This document shows positions 17,793 through 27,830 of a DNA stretch of 64,000 nucleotides, piece after piece. The stretch is from Archangium gephyra (GTDB lineage Bacteria; Myxococcota; Myxococcia; Myxococcales; Myxococcaceae), in the NCBI RefSeq assembly GCF_001027285.1, contig NZ_CP011509.1:12238501-12302500 (forward strand). Reading direction: 5' to 3'. Positions within the stretch are counted from its first letter, which is position 1, and the number at the start of each line of letters is the position of its first letter. The notes under the pieces were generated by a model. It was not told the origin of the DNA. It saw only the letters and a list, made by a program, of their open reading frames with translations, and ran no database searches. The position numbers and the translations under genes were made by a program.

Positions 17793-18899
17793 ATGAGCCT
17801 CCTGCGCCGAGCGAAGCGAGAAGACAATCCGCAGCTGTTGGAGCTGTTCGGCGCGGTGCCGATGCAGGGTGAGCTGGTGCTGGCCACGCAGCGCGCGCCG
17901 GACTTCTTCCGTCTCTACGAGATGCAGCGGGGAGACACGGAGCTGTGGGTGAACGAAGTCGAGGATGGCCTGGACGGAATGGGAGCCATCCTCGTGAGGG
18001 ACGGTTGGCTGGAGGGCCGGCCGTGCCGGGTGGGGTACCTGGGAGACCTGCGCACGCGCTTCTCGGCGAGGCGGAACCGGGGCCTGGCGCGCTTCTACGG
18101 CCCGGTCCTGGAGGAGACGGCGCAGCGGCTGGGCGTGGAGGCATTCCTCACGGCGGTGATGGCGAGCAACGCGGCGGCGCTCCAGGCGCTGGTGAAGCGC
18201 AAGAAGCGCCGCGAGGCCCAGCCGCACTACGCGCTCCTGCGCCGCTTCTCGGCGGTGTCGGTGCACTTCACCCGGCGCCGGCAGCCCACCCCGGGCCGCT
18301 ACCAGGTGCGGCGCGCCACGCCCGAGGACGTACCGGCGATGGAGGCGCTGCTGGACGCGGACCACCGCACGCGGCCGTTCGGCTACCGGTACGACCTGGG
18401 GGAGCTGCGGCACCGGCTGGAGCGCTGGCCGGGGATGAGCGTGGAGGGCAGCTACGTGGCCTTCGACGGGAGCGGGAAGCTGGTGGGGTGCACGTCGGCG
18501 TGGGACCCCGAGGCGGTGAAGCGCTACCGCGTCATGGCGTACCGGGGCTCGATGCGGTGGGTGAAGTGGGGCTACGACGCGATGGCCACGGTGCTGCGCG
18601 CGCCGAGGCTGCCCGCGCCCGGCAACGACTTCCGCTACTTCTACCTGTGCAACACGAGCGTGGTGGGAGAGGACCCGGCCATCCTGCGCGCGCTGGTGGA
18701 GCGGGTGTACGCGGACCACCACGGCCGGGGCTACCACTTCTTCTCCCTCTACCTGGGCGAGGACGATCCCCTCTCTCCGGCGCTGGCGGGCTTCTTCCAG
18801 CGCAAGCTGGACTTCCACCTGTACGCGGTGACGCCGGCCAGCGTGGCGCGCGAGCACTTCCCCGCGGGGCGCACCGGCTTCGAGATGGCGCTGGCCTGA
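17793..18899 (+). CDS. Tandem GNAT acetyltransferase-like protein
   Basis: 368 residues in two GNAT-like halves. The first (about 1-150) has VGYLGDLRTRFSARRNRGLARF and EAFLTAVMASNAAALQAL; the second (about 170-365) starts YQVRRATPEDVPAMEALLDAD and ends YHFFSLYLGEDDPLSPALAGF. The acetyl-CoA loop R/Q.xxG.G/A is present only in degenerate form, so it may bind acyl-CoA without fast catalysis. Substrate unknown. ATG chosen as the start nearest the first GNAT strand. Convergent with the next gene, 12 bases apart. Confidence 0.72.
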   Translation: MSLLRRAKREDNPQLLELFGAVPMQGELVLATQRAPDFFRLYEMQRGDTELWVNEVEDGLDGMGAILVRDGWLEGRPCRVGYLGDLRTRFSARRNRGLARFYGPVLEETAQRLGVEAFLTAVMASNAAALQALVKRKKRREAQPHYALLRRFSAVSVHFTRRRQPTPGRYQVRRATPEDVPAMEALLDADHRTRPFGYRYDLGELRHRLERWPGMSVEGSYVAFDGSGKLVGCTSAWDPEAVKRYRVMAYRGSMRWVKWGYDAMATVLRAPRLPAPGNDFRYFYLCNTSVVGEDPAILRALVERVYADHHGRGYHFFSLYLGEDDPLSPALAGFFQRKLDFHLYAVTPASVAREHFPAGRTGFEMALA

Positions 18900-18911
18900 A
18901 GCCCCGCGCGC

Positions 18912-19721
18912 TCAGTACGACGAGAAGGGCGGGCGCACCATGACGAGCTTGGGATACGCACAGCGGAAGCCCGCCTTCTCATAGCTGCGCTGCGAGGCGG
19001 TGGCCGGCTCGGTGGAGGCGGTCACCACATCGGCGCCGTGCTCGGCGGCCCAGGCCATGCGCGCGTGGATGAGCGCGAGCTGCAACCCCTTCCCCCGGTA
19101 CAGCGGCACCACGCCATCCGCGGACAGCAGCGCCACGCCGTCCGTCACGGACACCACGCCCACGCCGCGGGGCTCGCCATTCTGGAGCGCCAGGAAGCAG
19201 GTGTTGCCCTGCGTGCGGACGATGCCCAACCCACCGGACAGTTCCAGCTCGGACGAGGCGGGCCGCCCCAGGTAGGCGAGGAAGAAGAGCTCGGCCCAGC
19301 GCCGCTCCTCGCCCGGACGCACGGGCCGCACCTCGACCCCCGGGACGGGCGGCGGCACGGGCGTGGGCGGCCGGTACCAGACCTGGAGGAAGCGCTCCAC
19401 GCGGTAGCCGCGCGCCCCCAGCTTCCCGGAGAGCGAGGGCTCGCAGAAGGGATTCAGCTCGATGCGGACGGCGCCCCCACCCTGCCCCAATAAATCCTCG
19501 ATACGGTCCAGGTCCGCCAGACTCACCATCCCATCGAGCCCCACGCCGATGGCGGCGGAGAAGGACGAGCGCGGCCCGAGGAACAAGGCGCGCCCACCGG
19601 CGATGCGCAGCGCGGGGACTCCCTGCCGCGAGGTGATGGGCGTCCGGTCGATCTGCTCCGCCTGGGCGTTCTCGATGCGCCGCGCGAGCATGCGCGGGTC
19701 TTGCACTGGATGAGCTGGCAT
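18912..19721 (-). CDS. GNAT N-acetyltransferase family protein
   Basis: 269 residues with a recognisable C-terminal GNAT domain (about 130-265): VEVRPVRPGEERRWAELFF, the CFLALQNGEPRGVGVVSVTDG strand, the acyl-CoA loop VVPLYRGKGLQLALI and the final TEPATASQRSYEKAGFRCAYP, where the tyrosine next to AGF is the usual general acid. The N-terminal half is a second, diverged GNAT-like unit. Substrate unknown. ATG at 19721 chosen over an upstream extension lacking coding character. Confidence 0.8.
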   Translation of the reverse strand: MPAHPVQDPRMLARRIENAQAEQIDRTPITSRQGVPALRIAGGRALFLGPRSSFSAAIGVGLDGMVSLADLDRIEDLLGQGGGAVRIELNPFCEPSLSGKLGARGYRVERFLQVWYRPPTPVPPPVPGVEVRPVRPGEERRWAELFFLAYLGRPASSELELSGGLGIVRTQGNTCFLALQNGEPRGVGVVSVTDGVALLSADGVVPLYRGKGLQLALIHARMAWAAEHGADVVTASTEPATASQRSYEKAGFRCAYPKLVMVRPPFSSY

Positions 19722-19809
19722 GGAGTCTCCGGCCGCGAGTCTGCTCGCAAGCCCCCGGGAGGGTCGAGCACGCTTGCGACACATGCGTCCGGCATCTCAT
19801 GCTTGAGGG

Positions 19810-21018
19810 ATGCCAAGACTTCAACTCCTGGGGTGCGTGCTCGCCCTGCTCCTCGTGGGTGCTGGATGTACGGCGGGCCGGGTCCATTCCACACCCTCCG
19901 GAAGCGACGGCACCGAGGCGCGCCTGGATCGGGCCCAGGCCGGCCTGCGGGGGCCGGATCGCGAAGCGCTGCTCACGGACCTGGAGGAGCTCTCGCGCGA
20001 GCTGGAGGCGCGGTTGAAGGAGCACCCCGAGGATGCGCGGCTCCACGGACTGCTGGCGCGTACGGCCTTCTACCTCCAGCGAGAGGAGAAGGCCTTCGCC
20101 GAGTCCGAGCGGGCGCTCGCGCTCGCGCCGGATCAGGCCGAGTCCCACTACATCCAGGCCTTCCTGCTCGGTGGCCAGGACAAGGCGGGGGCGGCGCTCG
20201 CCCACGCCACGCGGGCCACGGAGCTGGAGCCCCAGCAGGGCCGCTACTGGCAGTTGTTGGGCACGCTCTACCTCCAGCTCGACAAGCCGGTGGAGGCGCG
20301 CGGGGCACTGGAGAAGACGCTCTCGCTGGAGCCGAGGAACGCGCAGGCGCTCTTCGTCCTGGGGCTGCTGGCCATGGACGAGGGCAAGGCGGACGAGGCG
20401 CTGGAGGCGTACGAGAAGGCGCGCGAGTACGAGCCTGGGTTCGCCATGGCGCACTACAACGCCGGGCAACTGCTGCAGCTGCGGGGCGAGCCGGCGGCGG
20501 CGCTGGAGCGCTTCCAGAAGGCGGCGGACCTGGAGCCGGGGGACTGGAGGACGCGGGCCAAGCTGGTGCAGCTGCACCAGGCGCTGGGCAACAAGGAGAA
20601 GCGCGAGGCGGAGCGCGAGGAGCTGCTGCTGCTGCGGCAGGCGGGCAAGGTGGACAAGGAGTACTTCATCCGCGAGCAGTTCCAGGAAGCGGGCCACACG
20701 GTCATGGCGGTGGAGAACTTCGAGCTGGAGGGCGACTGGGCCAAGCGCTACGAGTTCCAGGTGTTCGCACCGGACCAGGAGCGGCCCACGGTCGTCCTCT
20801 CGCTGGGCTCGTACTCCTACACCAACGTGTTCGCGCGCGAGAAGGACCCGACGGGCCCGCGCCTGTTCCACCTGGACGGCTACACCCCGGACGGCGCGCA
20901 TGACACCTACGGCTTCTTCCATGGCGAGCCGTCCTACGACGACACGCGGAAGATGGTCGTCTCCATCCTGAAGGGCGAGCTGAAACCCATGTCCTCGACG
21001 AAGCCCGGAGGAAACTGA
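19810..21018 (+). CDS. TPR-repeat lipoprotein
   Basis: 402 residues: lipoprotein signal (LALLLVGAGCTAG), then about six tetratricopeptide repeats (about 40-270), for example ARLHGLLARTAFYLQREEKA, AESHYIQAFLLGGQDKAG, RYWQLLGTLYLQLDKPVE, AQALFVLGLLAMDEGKADEA and AMAHYNAGQLLQLRGEPAAA. The C-terminal 110 residues form a separate domain (FELEGDWAKRYEFQVFAPDQ, VVLSLGSYSYTNVFA, GYTPDGAHDTYGFFHGEPSY) that I do not recognise. Likely a periplasmic or outer-membrane scaffold. Ends 12 bases before a compound REP element. Confidence 0.85.
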   Translation: MPRLQLLGCVLALLLVGAGCTAGRVHSTPSGSDGTEARLDRAQAGLRGPDREALLTDLEELSRELEARLKEHPEDARLHGLLARTAFYLQREEKAFAESERALALAPDQAESHYIQAFLLGGQDKAGAALAHATRATELEPQQGRYWQLLGTLYLQLDKPVEARGALEKTLSLEPRNAQALFVLGLLAMDEGKADEALEAYEKAREYEPGFAMAHYNAGQLLQLRGEPAAALERFQKAADLEPGDWRTRAKLVQLHQALGNKEKREAEREELLLLRQAGKVDKEYFIREQFQEAGHTVMAVENFELEGDWAKRYEFQVFAPDQERPTVVLSLGSYSYTNVFAREKDPTGPRLFHLDGYTPDGAHDTYGFFHGEPSYDDTRKMVVSILKGELKPMSSTKPGGN

Positions 21019-21030
21019 ACCGGACCCGTG

Positions 21031-21123
21031 CCCCTCTCCCCTCGCCCTCCGGGAGAGGAGCCCCCCCGTCGTTCAAAGGGGGGGCAAGCCCCCCGGGGTG
21101 AGGGTATCGAGGGCCCCGGGTTG
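21031..21123. repeat. Compound REP-like element, copy 3
   Basis: The normal 5' half (CCTCGCCCTCCGGGAGAGG) and 3' half (GGGGTGAGGGTATCGAGGG then CCCCGGGTTG) are separated by about 36 extra bases that form their own hairpin, CCCCCCC-GTCGTTCAAA-GGGGGGG. In the other copies the two halves are directly joined, so a second element seems to sit inside the first. It lies between convergent genes. Confidence 0.8.
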
Positions 21124-21138
21124 CCCCCCGAGCGGACC

Positions 21139-23073
21139 TCACCGTGCGGCCGTGCCCTCCTCGCGGGCCTCTTCCTTGCGAATGGGCAGCTCGAGGGTGA
21201 ACGTGGCGCCCTGGCCGCGGCCGACACTCGCACAGGAGAGCGAGCCGCCCAGCTCCTCGGCGGCCAGCGCGCTGGTGTGCAGGCCGAACCCGTGCCCGTC
21301 CTTCTTCGTGGTGAAACCATGGGTGAAGAGGAGCGGGATGTGCTCCGGGGCAATGCCCACGCCGTTGTCGGAGACGATGATGCACAGCCGCCCGGCCTCG
21401 GCCGGCACCACGCGGATGGTGAGACAGCCATCCGTGCGGCCACTCTCCTTCACCGCGTGGCGCGCGTTGCTCAGCAGGTTGAGCAGGATTTGCAGCAGCT
21501 TGTGCCGATCCACCCAGACGGGCGGCACGGGGGCGTACTCGCGTCGCAGCTCGATCCCCGCCTTCCCGAAGGAGGCCGCCTGCAGGCGCACCGCGCCGTC
21601 GATGAGCTCGGGCAGGGACACCTCCTCCACCACGCCGGAGAAGCGCGCGTACTGCTGCTGCATGCCCACCACGACCCGGATGTGCTCCACCCCATCGCAC
21701 AGCGCCTGCAGCTCCGCGAGCACGGCCTCCTTGTCCTGGGTGAGCTGGGTGGTGAGCGCCTCGAGGTAGACCGGCAACTGCTTGCCCCGCGGATCCTCGG
21801 TGAGGAACGTATTCAGCCGCGCCTCGTTCTCGCGCAGCAGCTGCACGGCCTTCTCCAGGCTGGACACGCGCAGGCCTCGAATCCGCTCGGACACGATGCC
21901 GGCCGAGACATTCACGCTGTTGAGCGTGTTGCCCACGTTGTGCAGCACGCCCGTGGCCACCTCGGCCATGCCCGCCTGGCGCGAGGCATCCACCAGGCCC
22001 CGGTGCAGCTCGCTCAGCCGCGCCTCGGCCGCCTTGCGCTCCGTCACGTCCCGCCCGAAGACGGTGAGCTTCAGCACCTCGCCGTGCTCGCCCCACACCG
22101 GGCTGACGGTCAGCTCCAGGTCGATCATCTGACCTTTGTCTCCCAGCGCCGGCAGGCTCACGTCCTCCTTCAGCCGATGGCCTTCCCGGGCGCGCTCCAG
22201 CCGCTCCATCCAGCGCACCTGCCGCTCGGGGGGCAGGTCGCGGAAGATGAACGTGCCGGGGGGAATGTCTCCGCCGAAGATGCGCTGGAAGTACTGCTTC
22301 GCGGAGTGGTTGGCGGTGAGCAGGCGCCCCTCCACGTCCAGGGAGCACACGACGTCATCCGTGCTCTCGATGAGGCTGGACAGCTCGCCCTCGTTCTCGT
22401 GCAGCGTCCTGCGGGCCTGCTCGAGCGTGGCGTGTGCCTCCGTCCGGAAGGTGAGGAACAGGGACGTCACCGCCCAGCCGAACGTGATGAAGATGGCCGT
22501 GAAGATGCCCATGGACCACTCCATGGCACTCAGGCCCGGCTGCGACGTGGCCAGCGGGAAGAAGACGAGCGGCGTCAGGGCGCAGAGCACGGACAGGACC
22601 AGCCCGAGCCGCCATCCCAGCAGGTAGACCGCCATGACCGGCACCAGCACGCTCGCGGCGTGCGTGGACATGGCCAGCATGTCCAGGGACAGGGCGGTGA
22701 AGAGGATGGACGCCCACAGGAAGACGCACACCACCAGCCCCGGGAGCCGGGGCGAGGCGCGCCACCGCAGCAGCCCCAGCACCCCCAGGAACAACGCACC
22801 GGACAGCGCGCTCGGCACCCCCATGCTCCACGCATACGGGGTGAGTTGCAGCAGCCCGGTGAACACCAGGGAGCCGCCGAGACTGCTCAGGCTCAGCGCG
22901 ACCACCATCCGGGCGCGGCTCAGCTCCAGGGGAGGGCCGTAGCGCAGGGGCGCCGGGATGAACACATCCAGCCGCTTCACCAGCCGCGTCCAGAGCGCGC
23001 CCAGCCGAGCCGCCCACCCGCGCCGCGCCAGACCCACGCTGTCTCCATCCCCCCCGGTGCCCACGCTCGACAT
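21139..23073 (-). CDS. Membrane PAS histidine kinase with LHNVGN H-box
   Basis: 644 residues: six or so transmembrane segments (about 55-210, e.g. MVVALSLSSLGGSLVFTGLL, LPGLVVCVFLWASILFTALS), a coiled linker, one PAS domain (about 225-350, ending LTVFGRDVTERKAAEARL), a histidine region with EVATGVLHNVGNTLNSVNVS in place of the usual HE.(K/R)(T/N)P, and HATPase_c (LLSNARHAVK, DNGVGIAPEH, GHGFGLHTSA). The LHN.GN.LN box marks a separate HisKA-like class. No receiver is fused. The kinase gene downstream of 24777 lies head-on upstream on the same strand, 69 bases away. Confidence 0.9.
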   Translation of the reverse strand: MSSVGTGGDGDSVGLARRGWAARLGALWTRLVKRLDVFIPAPLRYGPPLELSRARMVVALSLSSLGGSLVFTGLLQLTPYAWSMGVPSALSGALFLGVLGLLRWRASPRLPGLVVCVFLWASILFTALSLDMLAMSTHAASVLVPVMAVYLLGWRLGLVLSVLCALTPLVFFPLATSQPGLSAMEWSMGIFTAIFITFGWAVTSLFLTFRTEAHATLEQARRTLHENEGELSSLIESTDDVVCSLDVEGRLLTANHSAKQYFQRIFGGDIPPGTFIFRDLPPERQVRWMERLERAREGHRLKEDVSLPALGDKGQMIDLELTVSPVWGEHGEVLKLTVFGRDVTERKAAEARLSELHRGLVDASRQAGMAEVATGVLHNVGNTLNSVNVSAGIVSERIRGLRVSSLEKAVQLLRENEARLNTFLTEDPRGKQLPVYLEALTTQLTQDKEAVLAELQALCDGVEHIRVVVGMQQQYARFSGVVEEVSLPELIDGAVRLQAASFGKAGIELRREYAPVPPVWVDRHKLLQILLNLLSNARHAVKESGRTDGCLTIRVVPAEAGRLCIIVSDNGVGIAPEHIPLLFTHGFTTKKDGHGFGLHTSALAAEELGGSLSCASVGRGQGATFTLELPIRKEEAREEGTAAR

Positions 23074-23142
23074 CGTCCTCTCCGGGTAGATGGTCGCGAC
23101 TATGCCGCAACCCGCGCCGGAAGAAGAGACCTCCCCCCCTGC

Positions 23143-24777
<1,635 letters not shown>

Positions 24778-24912
24778 GCCGTCTTGATCTGCATCACCTC
24801 CCGGAATGCGGCAGTGGTCCGGGCCAGCACTGTGAAGAAGAGGACACCTGGCAAGTGTGTCCTTCAACACAGACAAAGTAGCCGGACTGAAGTCCCTCTA
24901 CGCCACTGTGTT

Positions 24913-24947
24913 CCTCCCATCCTCCAAGAAAACTGAGGAGGGGGAGG
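24913..24947 (-). terminator. Stem-loop after MFS gene
   Basis: On the minus strand CCTCCCCCTCCTC pairs with GAGGATGGGAGG across a loop AGTTTTCTTG, with one bulge, 3 bases past the MFS stop. There is no U-tract, so it may end transcription with Rho or protect the 3' end. The 170-base gap to the kinase start holds nothing else clear. Confidence 0.45.
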
Positions 24948-24949
24948 CG

Positions 24950-26233
24950 TCAGTCGAAGCGGTGGTGTTGCCGCGTGTCGCGCATGAAGGCGTACACGAG
25001 CAGCGAGCAGAGGATGCAGCCGGTCACGTACCAGAAGAACCACGTCTCGTGGCCGGCCAGCTTGAGCCAGGTGCCCACGTACTCGGCGGTGCCGCCGAAG
25101 ATGGAGACGGTGAGCGCGTAGGGCAGCCCCACGCCCAGGGCGCGGACACGGGCCGGGAAGAGCTCGGCCTTCACCACGGCGTTGATGGAGGTGTAGCCGG
25201 AGATGATGACGAGCGCCGCCAGCACCAGCAGGAAGGCGGTGAAGGCATCCCGCGTGCGCGTGAGCGCCGTCAGCAGGGGCACGGTGCACAACGTCCCCAT
25301 CACGCCGAACCACATGAGCACGGGCCTGCGGCCGATCTTGTCCGAGAGCAGCCCGAACACCGGCTGCACCAGCATGTAGAGGAACAGGGAGGAGACGGAG
25401 ATGAGCGTGGCCTGGTCCCGGGTGAGGCCCACCGAGTTGACCAGGAACTTCTGCATGTAGACGGTGTACGTGTAGAAGGCGAGCGTGCCGCCCATGGTGA
25501 GCCCGACGACGAGGGCGAGCTCCCGGGGGTGGCGCAGCAGCTCGCGCATGGGGTGGAGCTCCGTCTTCCTGGCGGCCTCGGCCTGGAAGGCCTCGGTCTC
25601 CACCATGTTGCGACGCATGTAGAAGCCGAAGATGGCGAGCGCGGCGCCACACAGGAACGGGATGCGCCAGCCCCAGGACTCCAGTTGAGGACCGGTGAGC
25701 ACCAGCCGCTGCAACACCAGCAACGTCAGCGTGGCGAGCAGCTGGCCCATGATGAGGGTGACGTACTGGAAGGAGCTGTAGAAACCGCGGTGGCGGGAGG
25801 TGGCCACCTCACTGAGGTAGGTGGCGCTGGTGCCGTACTCGCCGCCGAGCGAGAGCCCCTGGAGCAGGCGGGCGAGGATCAGGATGATGGGGGCCAGGAT
25901 GCCGATCTGCGCGTACGTGGGGCACAGGGCGATGATGAACGAGCCCAGGCACATGAGCGTGACGGACAGGGACAGGGCGGCGCGGCGCCCGCGCAGGTCC
26001 GCGTAGAGGCCCATGAGCCAGCCGCCCACCGGACGGATGAGGAAGCCGAGCGCGAAGACTCCGGCGGTGTTGAGCTGCTCCACCACAGGGTTGTCGTGGG
26101 GGAAGAACGACCGGGCGAAATACAGCGAGAACGCCGAGTAGATGTAGAAGTCGTACCACTCGATGAGGTTGCCCACCGAGCCGCCGAAGATGGAGAGCAG
26201 GCGCTGGCGCACGCTGGACGAAGTCTCGGACAC
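24950..26233 (-). CDS. MFS transporter, metabolite:H+ symporter type
   Basis: 427 residues, 12 transmembrane segments, of the MHS branch (KgtP/ProP/shikimate-like): SVGNLIEWYDFYIYSAFSLY at the start, the GFLIRPVGGWLMGLYADLRG loop and QGLSLGGEYGTSATYLSEVA, then LLSDKIGRRPVLMW in the second half. Relatives import dicarboxylates, betaines or aromatic acids with protons. GTG at 26233 is 8 bases after the zinc-ribbon stop. As the last gene of the run with GH3, GNAT and a Rieske oxygenase, it may move the substrate or product of that pathway; this is inference. Confidence 0.88.
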   Translation of the reverse strand: MSETSSSVRQRLLSIFGGSVGNLIEWYDFYIYSAFSLYFARSFFPHDNPVVEQLNTAGVFALGFLIRPVGGWLMGLYADLRGRRAALSLSVTLMCLGSFIIALCPTYAQIGILAPIILILARLLQGLSLGGEYGTSATYLSEVATSRHRGFYSSFQYVTLIMGQLLATLTLLVLQRLVLTGPQLESWGWRIPFLCGAALAIFGFYMRRNMVETEAFQAEAARKTELHPMRELLRHPRELALVVGLTMGGTLAFYTYTVYMQKFLVNSVGLTRDQATLISVSSLFLYMLVQPVFGLLSDKIGRRPVLMWFGVMGTLCTVPLLTALTRTRDAFTAFLLVLAALVIISGYTSINAVVKAELFPARVRALGVGLPYALTVSIFGGTAEYVGTWLKLAGHETWFFWYVTGCILCSLLVYAFMRDTRQHHRFD

Positions 26234-26241
26234 CGCGGCCC

Positions 26242-26619
26242 TCAGTCCTTCGTGACGAAACGGAACACGTCGGCGAGGGCGGTCACGAAGCCCATCTCCT
26301 GGATGGCTCGCAGCTCTCCACCATCGAGCCACACGCCGTGGCACCGCTCGCACACGTCGAGCAGCACGTGACGGTCACGCTCGCTGCGCACCTTCTTCAT
26401 GGCCGCACGGGGACGGCACCGGGGACAGGCCACCTCGCGTGTCTGGACCTCCTCGGCCGGCAGCTTGCGCCACTCGAGGAACCTCACGTTCACGGTGGAC
26501 TCCAACCGCCGCAGGTCCTCGCCCTCGAGCCAGTGCCCTTCGCACTGGGGGCACTGCTGCGCCTCGACCCCCTCGGGGTGCACCGGCGTCATCACCTTGT
26601 CGCAACGTGGGCAGTTCAT
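26242..26619 (-). CDS. Zinc-ribbon (zf-TFIIB-like) protein
   Basis: 125 residues with two zinc ribbons: CPRCDKVM...CPQCEGHWLEGEDLRRLE (about 3-40) and CPRCRPRAAMKK...CERCHGVWLDGGELRAI (about 65-105). Both second halves carry the C..C.G.WL..GEL pattern of the zf-TFIIB family. Function of this family is not known; metal binding is certain enough from eight cysteines. It is packed between the Rieske gene (23 bases) and the MFS gene (8 bases), on one transcript. Confidence 0.85.
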   Translation of the reverse strand: MNCPRCDKVMTPVHPEGVEAQQCPQCEGHWLEGEDLRRLESTVNVRFLEWRKLPAEEVQTREVACPRCRPRAAMKKVRSERDRHVLLDVCERCHGVWLDGGELRAIQEMGFVTALADVFRFVTKD

Positions 26620-26642
26620 GGTCGCTCCTACGGTATCAAGGC

Positions 26643-27830
26643 TCAGATCCAGAAGACGATGCCGCGCTCCTCGTCCGCGGGGCCCTCGCCGTGTCCACCC
26701 TCGAGCAGCCAGCGGCGGTAGGCCTCGATGTCCGCGTGGAGCAGGTCCGCCTCGGTGCCGGCGAAGACGCCGCCTCCGGGACCGTTGGTCAGTCCCTCGC
26801 GCTGCACCTTCATGATGTCCACGTCCTGGCGGATGACCTGCGTGGTGTACCAGCGCACCAGCGGCATGAGGGCCCGCGCCACCAGCGAGCGCGGCAGGTC
26901 ATACGGCAGCCGGTAGCTGATGGCCGTGTAGACGAGGCTGTCCGTGGGACCGATGGGCGTCACCTGCGAGTTGATGGCGAAACCGCTGCGCTCGCCCCAC
27001 ATGTAGTCCACGCGGGTGATGTTGGGGATGAAGTAATGGTCCGTGTGGACCATGGGCAGGCCACTCGGGTTGAAGATGCGGCCCAGCCCCGTCACCGTGT
27101 CCTGCTCCTGCTGGTACGTGACGAGCACACTGCCCTCCGAGCGCTTCACCCGGGCCGGCACCCGCTTGCGCGCCGGGTCGCGGAACCACCCCCGGTGCAC
27201 GAAGACGGTGTGCGGCACGTCCATGAAGTTCTCCACGAGATTCGTCACCCCGTTGGGGAAGCGCGTGACCATGAAGTACACGGTCCACTCGGGCTGGCCC
27301 CAGTACGGCACACGGAAGGCCGGACGGCGGGCGCGCTTGGAATCTCCTCCCATGAAGACGTAGACGAGCCCGTCCTGCTCCAGCGTGTCGAAGCGTTGCA
27401 GCTTGCCGAGATCGCACGGGCGCACCTGGAGGCCCGCGCGCGCGTGGCCCTGCGCATCGAGCGCCTCGCCACACTGGCTGGGCCCGAGCGAGGGCACCTC
27501 CACCACCGCGCCCGAGGCGTCATACGTCCAGCCGTGGTACGGGCAGCCGATGCGGCCGTGGAAGACGTCTCCCGCGGACAGGCGCGCGTTGCGGTGCAGG
27601 CAGCGGTCGCGCAGGGCCGCGGGCCGGCCATGCTCGTCGCGGAAGAGCACGAGGTTCGTCCCGAGGACGGTGCGTGCCAGCGGCTTGCCCTTGGGCAGCT
27701 CGGTGGCGAGGCAGGCGACGTACCAGAAGTCCTTGAGGGCGCCGCAGCGGGTGAGGTCGGCCTCGGCCTCGAGGTCCACGGCGGGCGTGGTGACGAGCGC
27801 GAGGCTCTGGGCGTCGAGTGGGTTCCTCAT
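26643..27830 (-). CDS. Rieske non-heme iron oxygenase, alpha subunit type
   Basis: 395 residues. The Rieske [2Fe-2S] ligands are C77-x-H79 (DRCLHRNA) and C96-x2-H99 (GCPYHGW). The mononuclear iron site lies in NLVENFMDVPHTVFVHRGWF, with two histidines; a later Asp completes the facial triad. Such enzymes hydroxylate or demethylate aromatic, sterol or alkyl substrates using O2 and electrons from a reductase; no reductase gene is near. Its ATG overlaps the GH3 stop by four bases (ATGA), so the two are translationally coupled and likely act on the same molecule. Substrate unknown. Confidence 0.9.
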   Translation of the reverse strand: MRNPLDAQSLALVTTPAVDLEAEADLTRCGALKDFWYVACLATELPKGKPLARTVLGTNLVLFRDEHGRPAALRDRCLHRNARLSAGDVFHGRIGCPYHGWTYDASGAVVEVPSLGPSQCGEALDAQGHARAGLQVRPCDLGKLQRFDTLEQDGLVYVFMGGDSKRARRPAFRVPYWGQPEWTVYFMVTRFPNGVTNLVENFMDVPHTVFVHRGWFRDPARKRVPARVKRSEGSVLVTYQQEQDTVTGLGRIFNPSGLPMVHTDHYFIPNITRVDYMWGERSGFAINSQVTPIGPTDSLVYTAISYRLPYDLPRSLVARALMPLVRWYTTQVIRQDVDIMKVQREGLTNGPGGGVFAGTEADLLHADIEAYRRWLLEGGHGEGPADEERGIVFWI

